From Psychrobacillus sp. OK028 (GTDB taxonomy: Bacteria > Bacillota > Bacilli > Bacillales_A > Planococcaceae), in the NCBI RefSeq assembly GCF_900103605.1, contig NZ_FNHY01000007.1, forward strand, positions 124,001 through 188,000: a DNA stretch of 64,000 bases, given 5' to 3'. Position numbers and translations under genes: made by a program. Under the pieces are notes generated by a model. That model was not told where the DNA came from. It worked only from the letters and a program-made list of their open reading frames with translations, and ran no database searches. Shown here one piece after another: positions 25,293 through 33,189 of this stretch. How positions within the stretch are numbered: the first letter of the stretch is position 1; every line of letters begins with the position of its first letter.

Positions 25293-26321
25293 TTAAGTAA
25301 AATACTCTAACTTCGCATTTGGAAAGTACTTTTCCATATAGCTGTATAGAAGAGATTTTATTTCATCCTCTTCGTCCTTTTGGTAAATATACTTACCAAT
25401 TCCATACTTGCCCCATTTGTAGCGTCTTTCTTCTTCATTTAACTCCAATTTTGTCTTCGGGTAGTTCTTCTCAATCACTCTTTTCGCAGGCTTTGTAAAC
25501 CGATGTTGAATGAATTCAAATGTTATATCGTCTCTTGCGTCTTTCGGCAGTTCCTCATCAAGTCTTTCAAACATGTGGAGGTAGCCTTCCTCCCAACCTT
25601 CATGAAGGTAAATGGGTGCAACGATAAAGCCGAGTGGGTAGCCAGCTCTTGCCACTTTCCCTGCAGCCTCGATTCTTTTATCTAGTGGAGAAGTGCCGGG
25701 TTCGAAATTTTTAATGACATAGTCAGCGTTTATGCTAAATCTGAATCGCGTATTACCGTTATGTTTGGCATCCAGTAAATGATCGACAAAATGGAATTTC
25801 GTTACAAAACGTAGCCTGCCTAGCTCTGTTTGACCAATATGTTCAATTGCCCTTTTTAATGAATGCGTTAAATGGTCAATCCCCACAATATCGGATGTAC
25901 ACGCCGCTTCAAATCGAGTAATTTCCGGTGCACGTTCTTCGATGTAACGATCCGCCGCTTCGAAAATCTCCTCCACGTTTACGTAAGTTCGAATATATGG
26001 TTTGCTGCCCATAGTCGTTTGTAAATAGCAATAATGGCAATGCCCCATACACCCTGTCGCAAGAGGAATTGCATATTCAGCGGAAGGCTTGGACGTATCG
26101 AATTTTAACGTTTTTCGAATGCCAACGACTAAGGTGGATTTTGCAATACGATATTTTTGAGCGTCTGTTTCTCCCGGCAAATCCCTAATTTGATTGTGCG
26201 AAGTCGTAAAGCGCGTTTCAATCCCCATTTTCTCGAACTTTTCCTTCAGTTCTTTGCCAAGCGGATAATCCAGGGCATTCGGTTCAAAATAAACTAACTG
26301 TGGTTTAAAGGGTTTATTCAT
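25293..26321 (-). CDS. splB: Spore photoproduct lyase
   Basis: 342 residues, ATG at 26321. The radical-SAM cluster motif is C-x3-C-x2-C in ATGCMGHCHYCYLQT (about residues 90-104), followed by the SplB-typical TTMGSKPYIRTYVN. It reverses the 5-thyminyl-5,6-dihydrothymine photoproduct at germination using SAM and a 4Fe-4S cluster. Its presence shows that the host forms endospores. The length matches B. subtilis SplB (342). The ribosome binding site is weak, as for many sporulation genes; a sigma-G promoter was not resolved. Confidence 0.95.
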   Translation of the reverse strand: MNKPFKPQLVYFEPNALDYPLGKELKEKFEKMGIETRFTTSHNQIRDLPGETDAQKYRIAKSTLVVGIRKTLKFDTSKPSAEYAIPLATGCMGHCHYCYLQTTMGSKPYIRTYVNVEEIFEAADRYIEERAPEITRFEAACTSDIVGIDHLTHSLKRAIEHIGQTELGRLRFVTKFHFVDHLLDAKHNGNTRFRFSINADYVIKNFEPGTSPLDKRIEAAGKVARAGYPLGFIVAPIYLHEGWEEGYLHMFERLDEELPKDARDDITFEFIQHRFTKPAKRVIEKNYPKTKLELNEEERRYKWGKYGIGKYIYQKDEEDEIKSLLYSYMEKYFPNAKLEYFT

Positions 26322-26587
26322 AGTGTGAGCTACCTAATCCATAATTATTATCCATTTAATCACCATTCCCTTTTTATATAGCTTGTCTTAAAAGGGAGAA
26401 ATTATGATTGGAATCTGTACAAAGAAAATCCAGGGAAGAAACAGTTTGATCCTGTTCTTCCCTGGAATAATTTTAACTAATCTGGCTCCACAAACTAGAA
26501 CGCTCATTCTTTTTTAATGATATAATAAAGGGACAATTGCATAGCCGAGTGGGCGGTTGGTCACTTCCTTTCAAGGAGGTGATGCCT

Positions 26588-26695
26588 TTGACCACATACG
26601 AAGCAATAAGTTTGTTAATACAGCTAAGTGCTGTAATTTTAGCAGCTTGTTCAATCGTTGTGACATTGATTATTTTCTTTGATAAAAAGAAATAA
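26588..26695 (+). CDS. Small holin-like toxin of a type I toxin-antitoxin locus, copy 2
   Basis: 35 residues (MTTYEAISLL...FFDKKK), about 75% identical to copy 1 by eye. The TTG at 26588 has AAGGAGGTG at good spacing; an in-frame ATG at 26582 is nearly on top of that site. One hydrophobic helix and a lysine tail. TATAAT at 26521-26526 is a likely -10. The leader contains GCGGTTGGTC (26553-26562), the perfect reverse complement of GACCAACCGC at 26736-26745. A membrane-active toxin is inferred. Confidence 0.75.
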   Translation: MTTYEAISLLIQLSAVILAACSIVVTLIIFFDKKK

Positions 26696-26811
26696 CCGTC
26701 CCTCAGCAAAGGTTCAACGGTTATTTCAGACCCAGGACCAACCGCTCTTTCTGCGGTTAGCAGTTGTAGGACTGGATATTAGCGTATCCAGTCTTTTTAT
26801 TGTATGATTCT
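26683..26811 (-). ncRNA. Antisense RNA antitoxin, copy 2
   Basis: Minus-strand -35 TTGAAT (26841-26846) and -10 TATAAT (26818-26823), 17-bp spacer. The predicted RNA runs left across GACTGGATA/TATCCAGTC and stops at the AATAACCGT/ACGGTTATT hairpin (26691-26725) followed by TTCTTTTTATC within the toxin 3' end. Same layout as copy 1. Confidence 0.65.
26770..26798 (+). terminator. Terminator of toxin copy 2 mRNA
   Basis: A 9-bp perfect stem GACTGGATA/TATCCAGTC with a TTAGCG loop, followed by TTTTTAT. Confidence 0.85.
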
Positions 26812-26952
26812 ATTTTCATTATATACAGAAACTTTGTCGTATTCAACATAAACGCAAGTTATACAGCGAAAGCAACGATGAATCTCACACTAACTTCTGC
26901 TAGACTAATAGAAATTGCAATTCTCCAAATAAATCCGAAAGTTGGTGAAGCT

Positions 26953-27444
26953 ATGAATGTTTTTCTAATACTCACGCTCCTCATCTCACTAACCATAACT
27001 GTATTCATAACAATTAAAGGATTAAGAGCAAAGACGAGCGAGAACATGATACTATATCAATCCTTGCCGATATTCTTTTTATACAACTTTTTATTAATAG
27101 TAATACCACTATTTTTCAAGTTGTTTCCGGAGCCAGAAGTAGATAATACCAGTTTCATTGTGGCTCTTTTATTTCCTGGGTTTAATTCACATTATGCCGG
27201 TCTCTTATTCTTTTTACTTTTTCCGATCTTCTTAATTCTATTATTTTCTATGACGATATTAGGTGTTAAAGGAATAGCCCAGTGGAAGACCAAAAAGGAT
27301 AAACTCCTACTTGCAATTTCTATTGTTTCCACTTTAAGCTTCGTAGCTATACCTTTTACGATCATTCTATATCCATTTATCACTATACTCATCGTATGTA
27401 TTAAAATGGTGAGAAGGCAGAACCAAAAAACCAACCCTATTTAG
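26953..27444 (+). CDS. Small multi-pass membrane protein of unknown function
   Basis: 163 residues from an ATG at 26953 with GGTGAAG upstream; a longer frame begins inside the antitoxin promoter and is unlikely. Four hydrophobic segments (about 1-20, 35-55, 80-105, 115-155) and a basic C-terminus (KMVRRQNQKTNP). I recognise no family. It lies just right of the toxin-antitoxin locus and ends at a bidirectional terminator. Confidence 0.6.
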   Translation: MNVFLILTLLISLTITVFITIKGLRAKTSENMILYQSLPIFFLYNFLLIVIPLFFKLFPEPEVDNTSFIVALLFPGFNSHYAGLLFFLLFPIFLILLFSMTILGVKGIAQWKTKKDKLLLAISIVSTLSFVAIPFTIILYPFITILIVCIKMVRRQNQKTNPI

Positions 27445-27449
27445 GTGCA

Positions 27450-27500
27450 AAAAAGCTGATTGAACAAATGTCTCTAAGAGCATTCATTCGATCAGCTTTT
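27450..27500. terminator. Terminator between membrane protein and MBL hydrolase
   Basis: Arms AAAAAGCTGAT (27450-27460)/ATCAGCTTTT (27491-27500) between convergent genes, overlapping the stop codon of the left-going gene. Confidence 0.75.
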
Positions 27501-28230
27501 ACAATTCTATTAACATTCCCACCGCTGCTAACTCAATGTTTTCATTACCCTGCTTTTTCGCACTAACTATTAAATCGTTTAAATCACCGAAATGTGGAAG
27601 ATGTGTTAATAACACTCTTTTCGCTTTTGATTGATATGCTAGTATTCCTGCATGCTCCGAAGTCATATGTCCCGAACCTGCTCCGTCCATTCCTTCATAT
27701 AAGCTACATTCCGTAATAAGCAAATCGCTATCAGCTGCAAAGGAAACTAAATCCTCTGTAAAGCTAGTATCCGATGTAATCACAATACTTTTGCCGCCAC
27801 ATACTATTTTGATGCTAAACGTTTCTACAGGATGGATGTTTTTCATAAAAGTGCAGATGAATGGTCCAATTTGAAACTGACTCTTTTCGTTAAATGAAGT
27901 AAATCGGGAATAACCAACAGTCTCCACCTGCTTTTGCATCCCCTCATCTGCTGGGCCATAAACAGATAATTCTTCAGTTGCTCTACCTAACTGTGTATTC
28001 ACCAATCTTGAGAATAAATACGTGCCAATATCGCTGAAATGATCATAATGATAATGAGTTAAAAGGACATGATTAATATCATTTAAATCAATATAATTTT
28101 GTAATTCCGTTAACACACCACTACCACAATCAATTAGCAAAGAAAATCCTTCATGTGTTATTAAATAGCCTGAACATGGACCATTCTTTTTTGGAAATCC
28201 TCCCCACATACCAATTACTCTACATTCCAT
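27499..28230 (-). CDS. Metallo-beta-lactamase-fold hydrolase (YhfI-like)
   Basis: 243 residues, ATG at 28230 behind GAGGCG. The zinc motif H-x-H-x-D-H is LLTHYHYDHFSDIG (about 57-70), with later ligands in SDTSFTEDL and LLTHLPHFGD. RNase Z/phosphodiesterase-like subgroup, near YhfI of Bacillus by its N-terminus (VIGMWGGFPKKNGPCSGYL). Substrate unknown; cytoplasmic. Confidence 0.85.
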   Translation of the reverse strand: MECRVIGMWGGFPKKNGPCSGYLITHEGFSLLIDCGSGVLTELQNYIDLNDINHVLLTHYHYDHFSDIGTYLFSRLVNTQLGRATEELSVYGPADEGMQKQVETVGYSRFTSFNEKSQFQIGPFICTFMKNIHPVETFSIKIVCGGKSIVITSDTSFTEDLVSFAADSDLLITECSLYEGMDGAGSGHMTSEHAGILAYQSKAKRVLLTHLPHFGDLNDLIVSAKKQGNENIELAAVGMLIEL

Positions 28231-28261
28231 CGATTTCGCCTCTTTCTCTTCATTGATGAAT

Positions 28262-28287
28262 AAAAACGACTGCCTATAAACAGTCGT
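28262..28287 (-). terminator. Terminator of the ankyrin lipoprotein gene
   Basis: The minus strand reads ACGACTG ... CAGTCGT followed by TTTTTATT. Confidence 0.85.
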
Positions 28288-28301
28288 CTCCCTTAGTTAT
28301 A

Positions 28302-28976
28302 TTATTCAGCCCCAGCTTCCAACAAAATCGCTTCAATTTCTTTAAATCCCTTTTCCCTAGCATGCGCTAGAGGGGTGACGCCATCCTTATCGGCAATATT
28401 TACATCTGCACCGTGCTCGATTAATACACGAATTGTTTGCTGCTGTTTTTCCGAACCATCATTTAAAATAATTGCTTCAAGTAAAGCAGTCCACCCTAAA
28501 TTGTTTATATGATTGACATCCGTCTTTGTATTGGTCAAAAGCTCTTCGACTATCTCTACATACCCATGCTCTGAGGCCGGGATGATCGCAACGCCGCCGT
28601 AACGATTCGTAATAGTTGGGTCAGCTCCAGCTGCAATCAGTAGCTTCAAGATATCCATATATCCTTCTGCTCCAGCATACAAAAACGGATTATTTAGCAT
28701 ATCATCCTGGATATCCACATTAGCCCCAGCATCCACTAAAAGCTTGACCATATCTGCATCATTCGCATATGTAGCAATCATGATGGCTGTTCTACCTTGT
28801 TCATCCTGTGCATTTATATCGACACTTTCCTTCAGTAACCCTCTAACTGCATCAAGATCTTTTGCTTCCACTGCCTCAAACAATTGCTTATTCATCGTCT
28901 CATCCTCTCCTCCATTCATAGTTATACAACCCTGGAGGACAAAAATGATTCCAACTAATAAAAGAAGTTTCTTCAT
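28302..28976 (-). CDS. Ankyrin-repeat lipoprotein
   Basis: 224 residues, ATG at 28976 behind AGGAGG. A lipoprotein signal peptide with lipobox LQGC (Cys17). Five to six ankyrin repeats fill residues about 30-222 (NAQDEQGRTAIMIATYANDA, VDIQDDMLNNPFLYAGAEG, ADVNIADKDGVTPLAHAREK). Anchored outside the membrane, it probably binds a protein partner; none is evident. Single-gene transcript. Confidence 0.87.
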   Translation of the reverse strand: MKKLLLLVGIIFVLQGCITMNGGEDETMNKQLFEAVEAKDLDAVRGLLKESVDINAQDEQGRTAIMIATYANDADMVKLLVDAGANVDIQDDMLNNPFLYAGAEGYMDILKLLIAAGADPTITNRYGGVAIIPASEHGYVEIVEELLTNTKTDVNHINNLGWTALLEAIILNDGSEKQQQTIRVLIEHGADVNIADKDGVTPLAHAREKGFKEIEAILLEAGAE

Positions 28977-29061
28977 AGTATCCTCCTGTTCTTGCTATCA
29001 TCATACTAATCTTCTAAAATGGACACAATAATCTATTTATAAATCATTCGATATTCCATAT

Positions 29062-30219
29062 TTATTTAAACTCTACTACTCCACGATCCATCTCAAATAA
29101 ACCATCAACGTATAGCTCAGGAGAACGTTCTGAACCAGATTTTGAATACCTCTCGACATGACTGACATTAATATTATCAGCATCTGTAAAATCAATATGC
29201 GCAATTGCTACCCAGTACGCAAAATGGTTTTTCTCATATAATGGGCTTGTGATTCGTTGACCCAGCTGGTTATCAACAACAGCTTGCGCCTTCATACTTT
29301 TAAAACTTCCAAAGCCGTTGCTAATTGCACTGTAAGCTGCAAACAATACATATTTCAATTTGGAAGGATCGTGAATAACAATCGTTTCTTTCCCTGCCAC
29401 TCGACTATCACCGTCGAGCGTAATAAATGGCTCACGATTAGCATTCCCCATTGAACGATAGTACACTTTTCCAGTATCACCATTTTTCAATACATAAAAG
29501 CAATATAAATCTAGATCCTTTTTGGGATTTGCCCACTCCAAAGTCGCAATAATTTTATTGGACTTAGCGATCGATATGGATTCTTTTTTCTTAAGATTTA
29601 TATTCATTTTCTCCAAATTTGGCTTTTGTTTAATCGGTGTTTCTATAGGTGGAGGGGTAGGCTCATTCTGTGCACTACTTGGGCTTTCTTCAATCTCTAA
29701 CCCATAGTTTAAGCATAATGCCTCCAAACCTCCATTAAATCCACTACCGATCACATTAAACTTCCACTGTCCTTGATACCTATACAGCTCACCAACAACT
29801 ATCGCTGTCTCCTGTTGTAAGTCATCACCAAACGAATAAGTATATAAAACAGTTCCTGTTACAGCATCTCTAATAATCAGCTCTAATTTGTCTACTTCTT
29901 GAAAACGCAAATTTTGTGCGTCCCCTTCATGAATAGTCAAAGCAATAGCTATTTTTTCAATTGTATCTGGTACTGAATTTAATTGAATTGTAATCGAACC
30001 ATCTAAGGCTGTTTGTTTTGAATAGCTAACTGATTTATCTAGACTTTGTGGCTGCCCATAAAAGATAAAATGTTCATCTTTTTCACAGCGATTGCTAGCT
30101 TGCAGTAGAAAGGAAGAAATATCTAGCTCCATTTGTTTCTTCGGTGTTGACCATCGCACAAAACATTCGAGTTGTGTTATATTTTCTATTTTAACTTTCT
30201 GCCCCCGTTGTATTTGCAT
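29062..30219 (-). CDS. Tandem TerD/TerA-like stress protein
   Basis: 385 residues, ATG at 30219 behind AAAGGAG. The N-terminal TerD domain (about 1-178) has LTIHEGDAQN, FGDDLQQETAIVVGELYRY and IGSGFNGGLEAL; a Pro-rich linker (TPPPIETPIKQ) leads to a second beta-sandwich (about 206-385) with WANPKKDLDLYCFYV, as in TerA. Ter proteins bind calcium and link membrane stress with tellurite resistance or phage response. No terBCDE cluster is adjacent, so this is an orphan; role uncertain. Confidence 0.8.
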   Translation of the reverse strand: MQIQRGQKVKIENITQLECFVRWSTPKKQMELDISSFLLQASNRCEKDEHFIFYGQPQSLDKSVSYSKQTALDGSITIQLNSVPDTIEKIAIALTIHEGDAQNLRFQEVDKLELIIRDAVTGTVLYTYSFGDDLQQETAIVVGELYRYQGQWKFNVIGSGFNGGLEALCLNYGLEIEESPSSAQNEPTPPPIETPIKQKPNLEKMNINLKKKESISIAKSNKIIATLEWANPKKDLDLYCFYVLKNGDTGKVYYRSMGNANREPFITLDGDSRVAGKETIVIHDPSKLKYVLFAAYSAISNGFGSFKSMKAQAVVDNQLGQRITSPLYEKNHFAYWVAIAHIDFTDADNINVSHVERYSKSGSERSPELYVDGLFEMDRGVVEFK

Positions 30220-30459
30220 GAAAACACTCCTTTAGATTGTTACCTACATTATACCTGGATTTACAATATATTTCTGTTTCCCACATCTAACACGAATGTT
30301 TCTGACACATCGACGATAATTCTTAATTAGTTTTGTGAAAAATATGAAAATAACGATAATTGTATACATTTATATCGTAAACGTTAATAATCTATTCACA
30401 TATTTATAGGGATGCTACTATTCAATATGTAAGCGCTATCAAAAATAAGGAGGAAAATT

Positions 30460-31485
30460 GTGAATACAAAATTTAAAAAGTTAGGATTATTGTTAGCAAG
30501 CAGTGTTTTATCACTTAGTCTAGTAGCTTGTGCAAGTCCAGAAACTTCAGCGAAGAAAAGTGAAGGGAATAACTATCCCGAAAAACCATTAACCGTAAAT
30601 GCCCCATCAGGTGCGGGTGGTGGTCTTGATACAACTGCCCGAGCTTTATCGAAAGCATTGATGGAGACAGGATTAATGAAAGAATCGTTAACAGTCGAAA
30701 ACAAACCCGGGGGCGGTCAAGCTGTTGGACTGGCTGATTTTATAAGTCAGGATTCTACAGACCCTTATCGCTTGTTTCTTCCGTCTGTTCCATTACTCAT
30801 AAATAACTTAAAAAAAGAAGGAAACAGTCCATATTCGTATAGAGACTTAACACCTTTAGCGCAACTTACAAAGGATTATGGTGCTATTATTGTTCCAGCA
30901 GATTCAAAATATAAGGATTTGAAATCTCTATTTGATGATTTAAAGAAAGATCCCGGATCACTAGTTTTGGCGGGTGGCTCAGCACCTGGTTCCCAGGATC
31001 ATCTAGTAGCCATGCTTCCTGCTGTAAAAGCGGATGTTGATGTGACTAAGATCAGATATGTCTCCTATGATGGTGGAGGCGAAGCAATGACTGCTCTAAT
31101 TGGTGGAAATGCCGATATTCTTGCTACTGATATTTCTGGTGCTGGAGAATTTTTAAAAGCTGGGAAAATACGTGTGCTTGGAGTTTCTTCTGCCGAAAGA
31201 TTGAAAGGAACTTATGCGGATATACCGACATATAAAGAAGCTGGAATAGATGCTGAATTTACAATTTGGCGTGGCCTTTTCGGACCAAAAGATATGCCCC
31301 AATATGCTGTTGACTATTGGAACAAAACATTAACGGATTTAACAAAAACTGATGAGTGGAAGGAAGTTCTTGAAACAAATGGCTGGGAAGATGGCTATAA
31401 AAACAAGGAAGAATTCCAAACATTCTTAGAAGAACAAGAAGTTTTAGTACAAGAAATACTTGAATCATTAAATATGCAAAAATAA
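30460..31485 (+). CDS. Tripartite tricarboxylate transporter substrate-binding lipoprotein (TctC/Bug type)
   Basis: 341 residues from a GTG behind AAGGAGG. Lipobox LVAC (Cys24). The mature protein begins with a Bug-family ligand loop (PSGAGGGLDTTARALS) and continues GGSAPGSQDHLVAML and GGNADILATD, as in TctC proteins. These bind citrate or other carboxylates. No TctA/TctB permease is in the window, so it is an orphan or serves the sensor kinase at 33190, whose family is often paired with such binding proteins. Confidence 0.85.
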   Translation: MNTKFKKLGLLLASSVLSLSLVACASPETSAKKSEGNNYPEKPLTVNAPSGAGGGLDTTARALSKALMETGLMKESLTVENKPGGGQAVGLADFISQDSTDPYRLFLPSVPLLINNLKKEGNSPYSYRDLTPLAQLTKDYGAIIVPADSKYKDLKSLFDDLKKDPGSLVLAGGSAPGSQDHLVAMLPAVKADVDVTKIRYVSYDGGGEAMTALIGGNADILATDISGAGEFLKAGKIRVLGVSSAERLKGTYADIPTYKEAGIDAEFTIWRGLFGPKDMPQYAVDYWNKTLTDLTKTDEWKEVLETNGWEDGYKNKEEFQTFLEEQEVLVQEILESLNMQK

Positions 31486-31526
31486 CTTTTCTTTTGCATC
31501 AACTAAGTAAGTTCAACATTTAATAT

Positions 31527-31555
31527 GGGAAGAGGGTGCTCCTCTTCTCTTTTCT
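31527..31555 (+). terminator. Probable terminator of the binding-protein gene
   Basis: Stem GAAGAGG/CCTCTTC with a GTGCT loop followed by TCTTTTCT. Confidence 0.6.
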
Positions 31556-31598
31556 AATTGGTAAACTTAACAATTTTTTTAAAAAGGAGATTTTGAAG

Positions 31599-32381
31599 AT
31601 GAACAAAGAAATAGAGCCAATCAAAAATAAAGTGCAAGAGGTATTTAGTAAAAATGCGGAGAAATACGTAACAAGCAGTACACATGCAAAAGGTTCTGAT
31701 TTAAGCCTTATCCCTAGTTGGTTAGACCTTCCAACTAATTCGATTGTACTCGATATCGCGACAGGTGGTGGGCATGTGGTTAAAGCATTAGCGCCATATG
31801 CATCACAAGTTTTTGCCACCGATTTAACGTACCAAATGTTGGAGGCAGCTAAGCGTCACTTGGATCAGACAGAGTCAAATATTTCCTATGTAATTGCAGA
31901 TGCAGAATCTCTACCGTTTTTAGAAAATACATTTGATGCAGTCACTTGTAGGATTGCACCTCACCATTTCCCTCATCCCGATAAATTTGTAAAAGAAGTG
32001 GCAAGAGTATTAAAGCACGGTGGAAGGTTTTTACTTATTGACAACATTGCGCCTGAAGAAAAGGAATTAGACGAATTCGTTAACATTCTTGAAAAATTAC
32101 GCGATGAAAGTCATAACCGTAGTTGCTCTATAAACGAATGGAAAACATGGTTCGAGGAAGCAGATTTAACTTTGTTAAAGGCTGAAGCACGTAAGAAAAC
32201 TTTTGATTATCCTGATTGGGTAAGGCGTACAACGATGTCTGAGGAACAAGTTAAAAGAGTAGACTCCCATTTGCTCCTCGCTAACGACAGTATCATTAAC
32301 TATTTTTCAATTCAAACCTCAAATGAAAGTATTCAATCGATTACAATTGATGAATGGATGGCGTTAGCAATAAAAAAATAG
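31599..32381 (+). CDS. Class I SAM-dependent methyltransferase (YcgJ/UbiE-like)
   Basis: 260 residues from the ATG at 31599 (AAGGAG nine bases upstream); the frame extends further left without a site. SAM-binding motif I is VLDIATGGGHVVKAL, motif II/III YVIADAESLPFLENTFDAVTCR, then HGGRFLLIDNI. This is the UbiE/COQ5-like group to which B. subtilis YcgJ belongs. The substrate is unknown. Ends in a long hairpin terminator. Confidence 0.85.
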   Translation: MNKEIEPIKNKVQEVFSKNAEKYVTSSTHAKGSDLSLIPSWLDLPTNSIVLDIATGGGHVVKALAPYASQVFATDLTYQMLEAAKRHLDQTESNISYVIADAESLPFLENTFDAVTCRIAPHHFPHPDKFVKEVARVLKHGGRFLLIDNIAPEEKELDEFVNILEKLRDESHNRSCSINEWKTWFEEADLTLLKAEARKKTFDYPDWVRRTTMSEEQVKRVDSHLLLANDSIINYFSIQTSNESIQSITIDEWMALAIKK

Positions 32382-32456
32382 AACTAGGAAAGAAATACTG
32401 AGTCTTGGATGGATAACTCATCCGTAAACTTCCAGTATTTTCTTCCTAGTTTTTTA
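32382..32456 (+). terminator. Terminator of the methyltransferase gene
   Basis: A long imperfect stem: AACTAGGAAAGAAATACTG pairs with CAGTATTTTCTTCCTAGTT and is followed by a T-run; it separates this gene from the convergent response regulator. Confidence 0.85.
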
Positions 32457-32474
32457 CATGTTTTATGTGCAAGT

Positions 32475-33176
32475 TTACTTTTTACGATACCTTCGCTCAG
32501 GACGTCCAATTGTTCCAAACATCACTTCTACCTCTAATTCACTATTAGATACTAAATACTCCAGATAACGTCTGACAGTAGAGTGACTCGCCCCAAGTTT
32601 TTTTGCCAATTCCTCCGCATTTGTGCTAACACTCATTTCCTTTAATTTCTGTTTAATTTTTTTTAAGGTATGCTTATCTATGCCTTTTGGCAAGTCGTTC
32701 GTTTTAGTTTCAATTAGAATCTGTTCTTCACTTTCCTTCATTCTAAAAAAAGTATTTACATCATCTTGTTGTACTGTTTCCAAGCTCGACAGTTTCATCC
32801 TCGTTTTTTTGTAATGCTCAAGTGTTTCCATGAACTTATCTAGCATAATCGGTTTCATCAAGTAACTGAATGCCCCACCCCTTATAGTTTCTTTTACGGT
32901 ATGAACATCATTTGCTGCGGTAATCATGATCACATCAACATCTCTACACTTTTTTCTAATCTCCCACAATAAATCAGTTCCCTTTATATCTGGAAGAAAT
33001 ACATCTAGTAATATGAGGTCTGGGGTAAATACATTAAGTAGCTCTAATGCCTGTTTACCAGAACCTGTAGTTGCTGCGACTTGAAAACCCTGTACTTTTT
33101 GAGTAAATCTTTTATAAATCATTGTTGCCGTCTCATCATCTTCAATAATTAGCACCTGAATCATTTGATTTGACAT
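32475..33176 (-). CDS. CitB/DcuR-family response regulator
   Basis: 233 residues, ATG at 33176 behind GGGTGAGG. Receiver domain 1-125 with acidic pair Asp13-Asp14, phospho-acceptor Asp58 (LILLDVFLPD), Thr in MITAAND, and KPIM lysine. The C-terminal helix-turn-helix (about 180-230; SVSTNAEELAKKLGASHSTVRRYL) is that of the DcuR/CitT/DctR group controlling di- and tricarboxylate uptake. It follows its kinase by 13 bp. Confidence 0.9.
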   Translation of the reverse strand: MSNQMIQVLIIEDDETATMIYKRFTQKVQGFQVAATTGSGKQALELLNVFTPDLILLDVFLPDIKGTDLLWEIRKKCRDVDVIMITAANDVHTVKETIRGGAFSYLMKPIMLDKFMETLEHYKKTRMKLSSLETVQQDDVNTFFRMKESEEQILIETKTNDLPKGIDKHTLKKIKQKLKEMSVSTNAEELAKKLGASHSTVRRYLEYLVSNSELEVEVMFGTIGRPERRYRKK

Positions 33177-33189
33177 ATAACCTCACCCC

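Noticed and set aside
26473-26709. Minus-strand open frame across toxin copy 2
   Set aside because: Same as copy 1: a shadow of the conserved toxin locus with no ribosome site.
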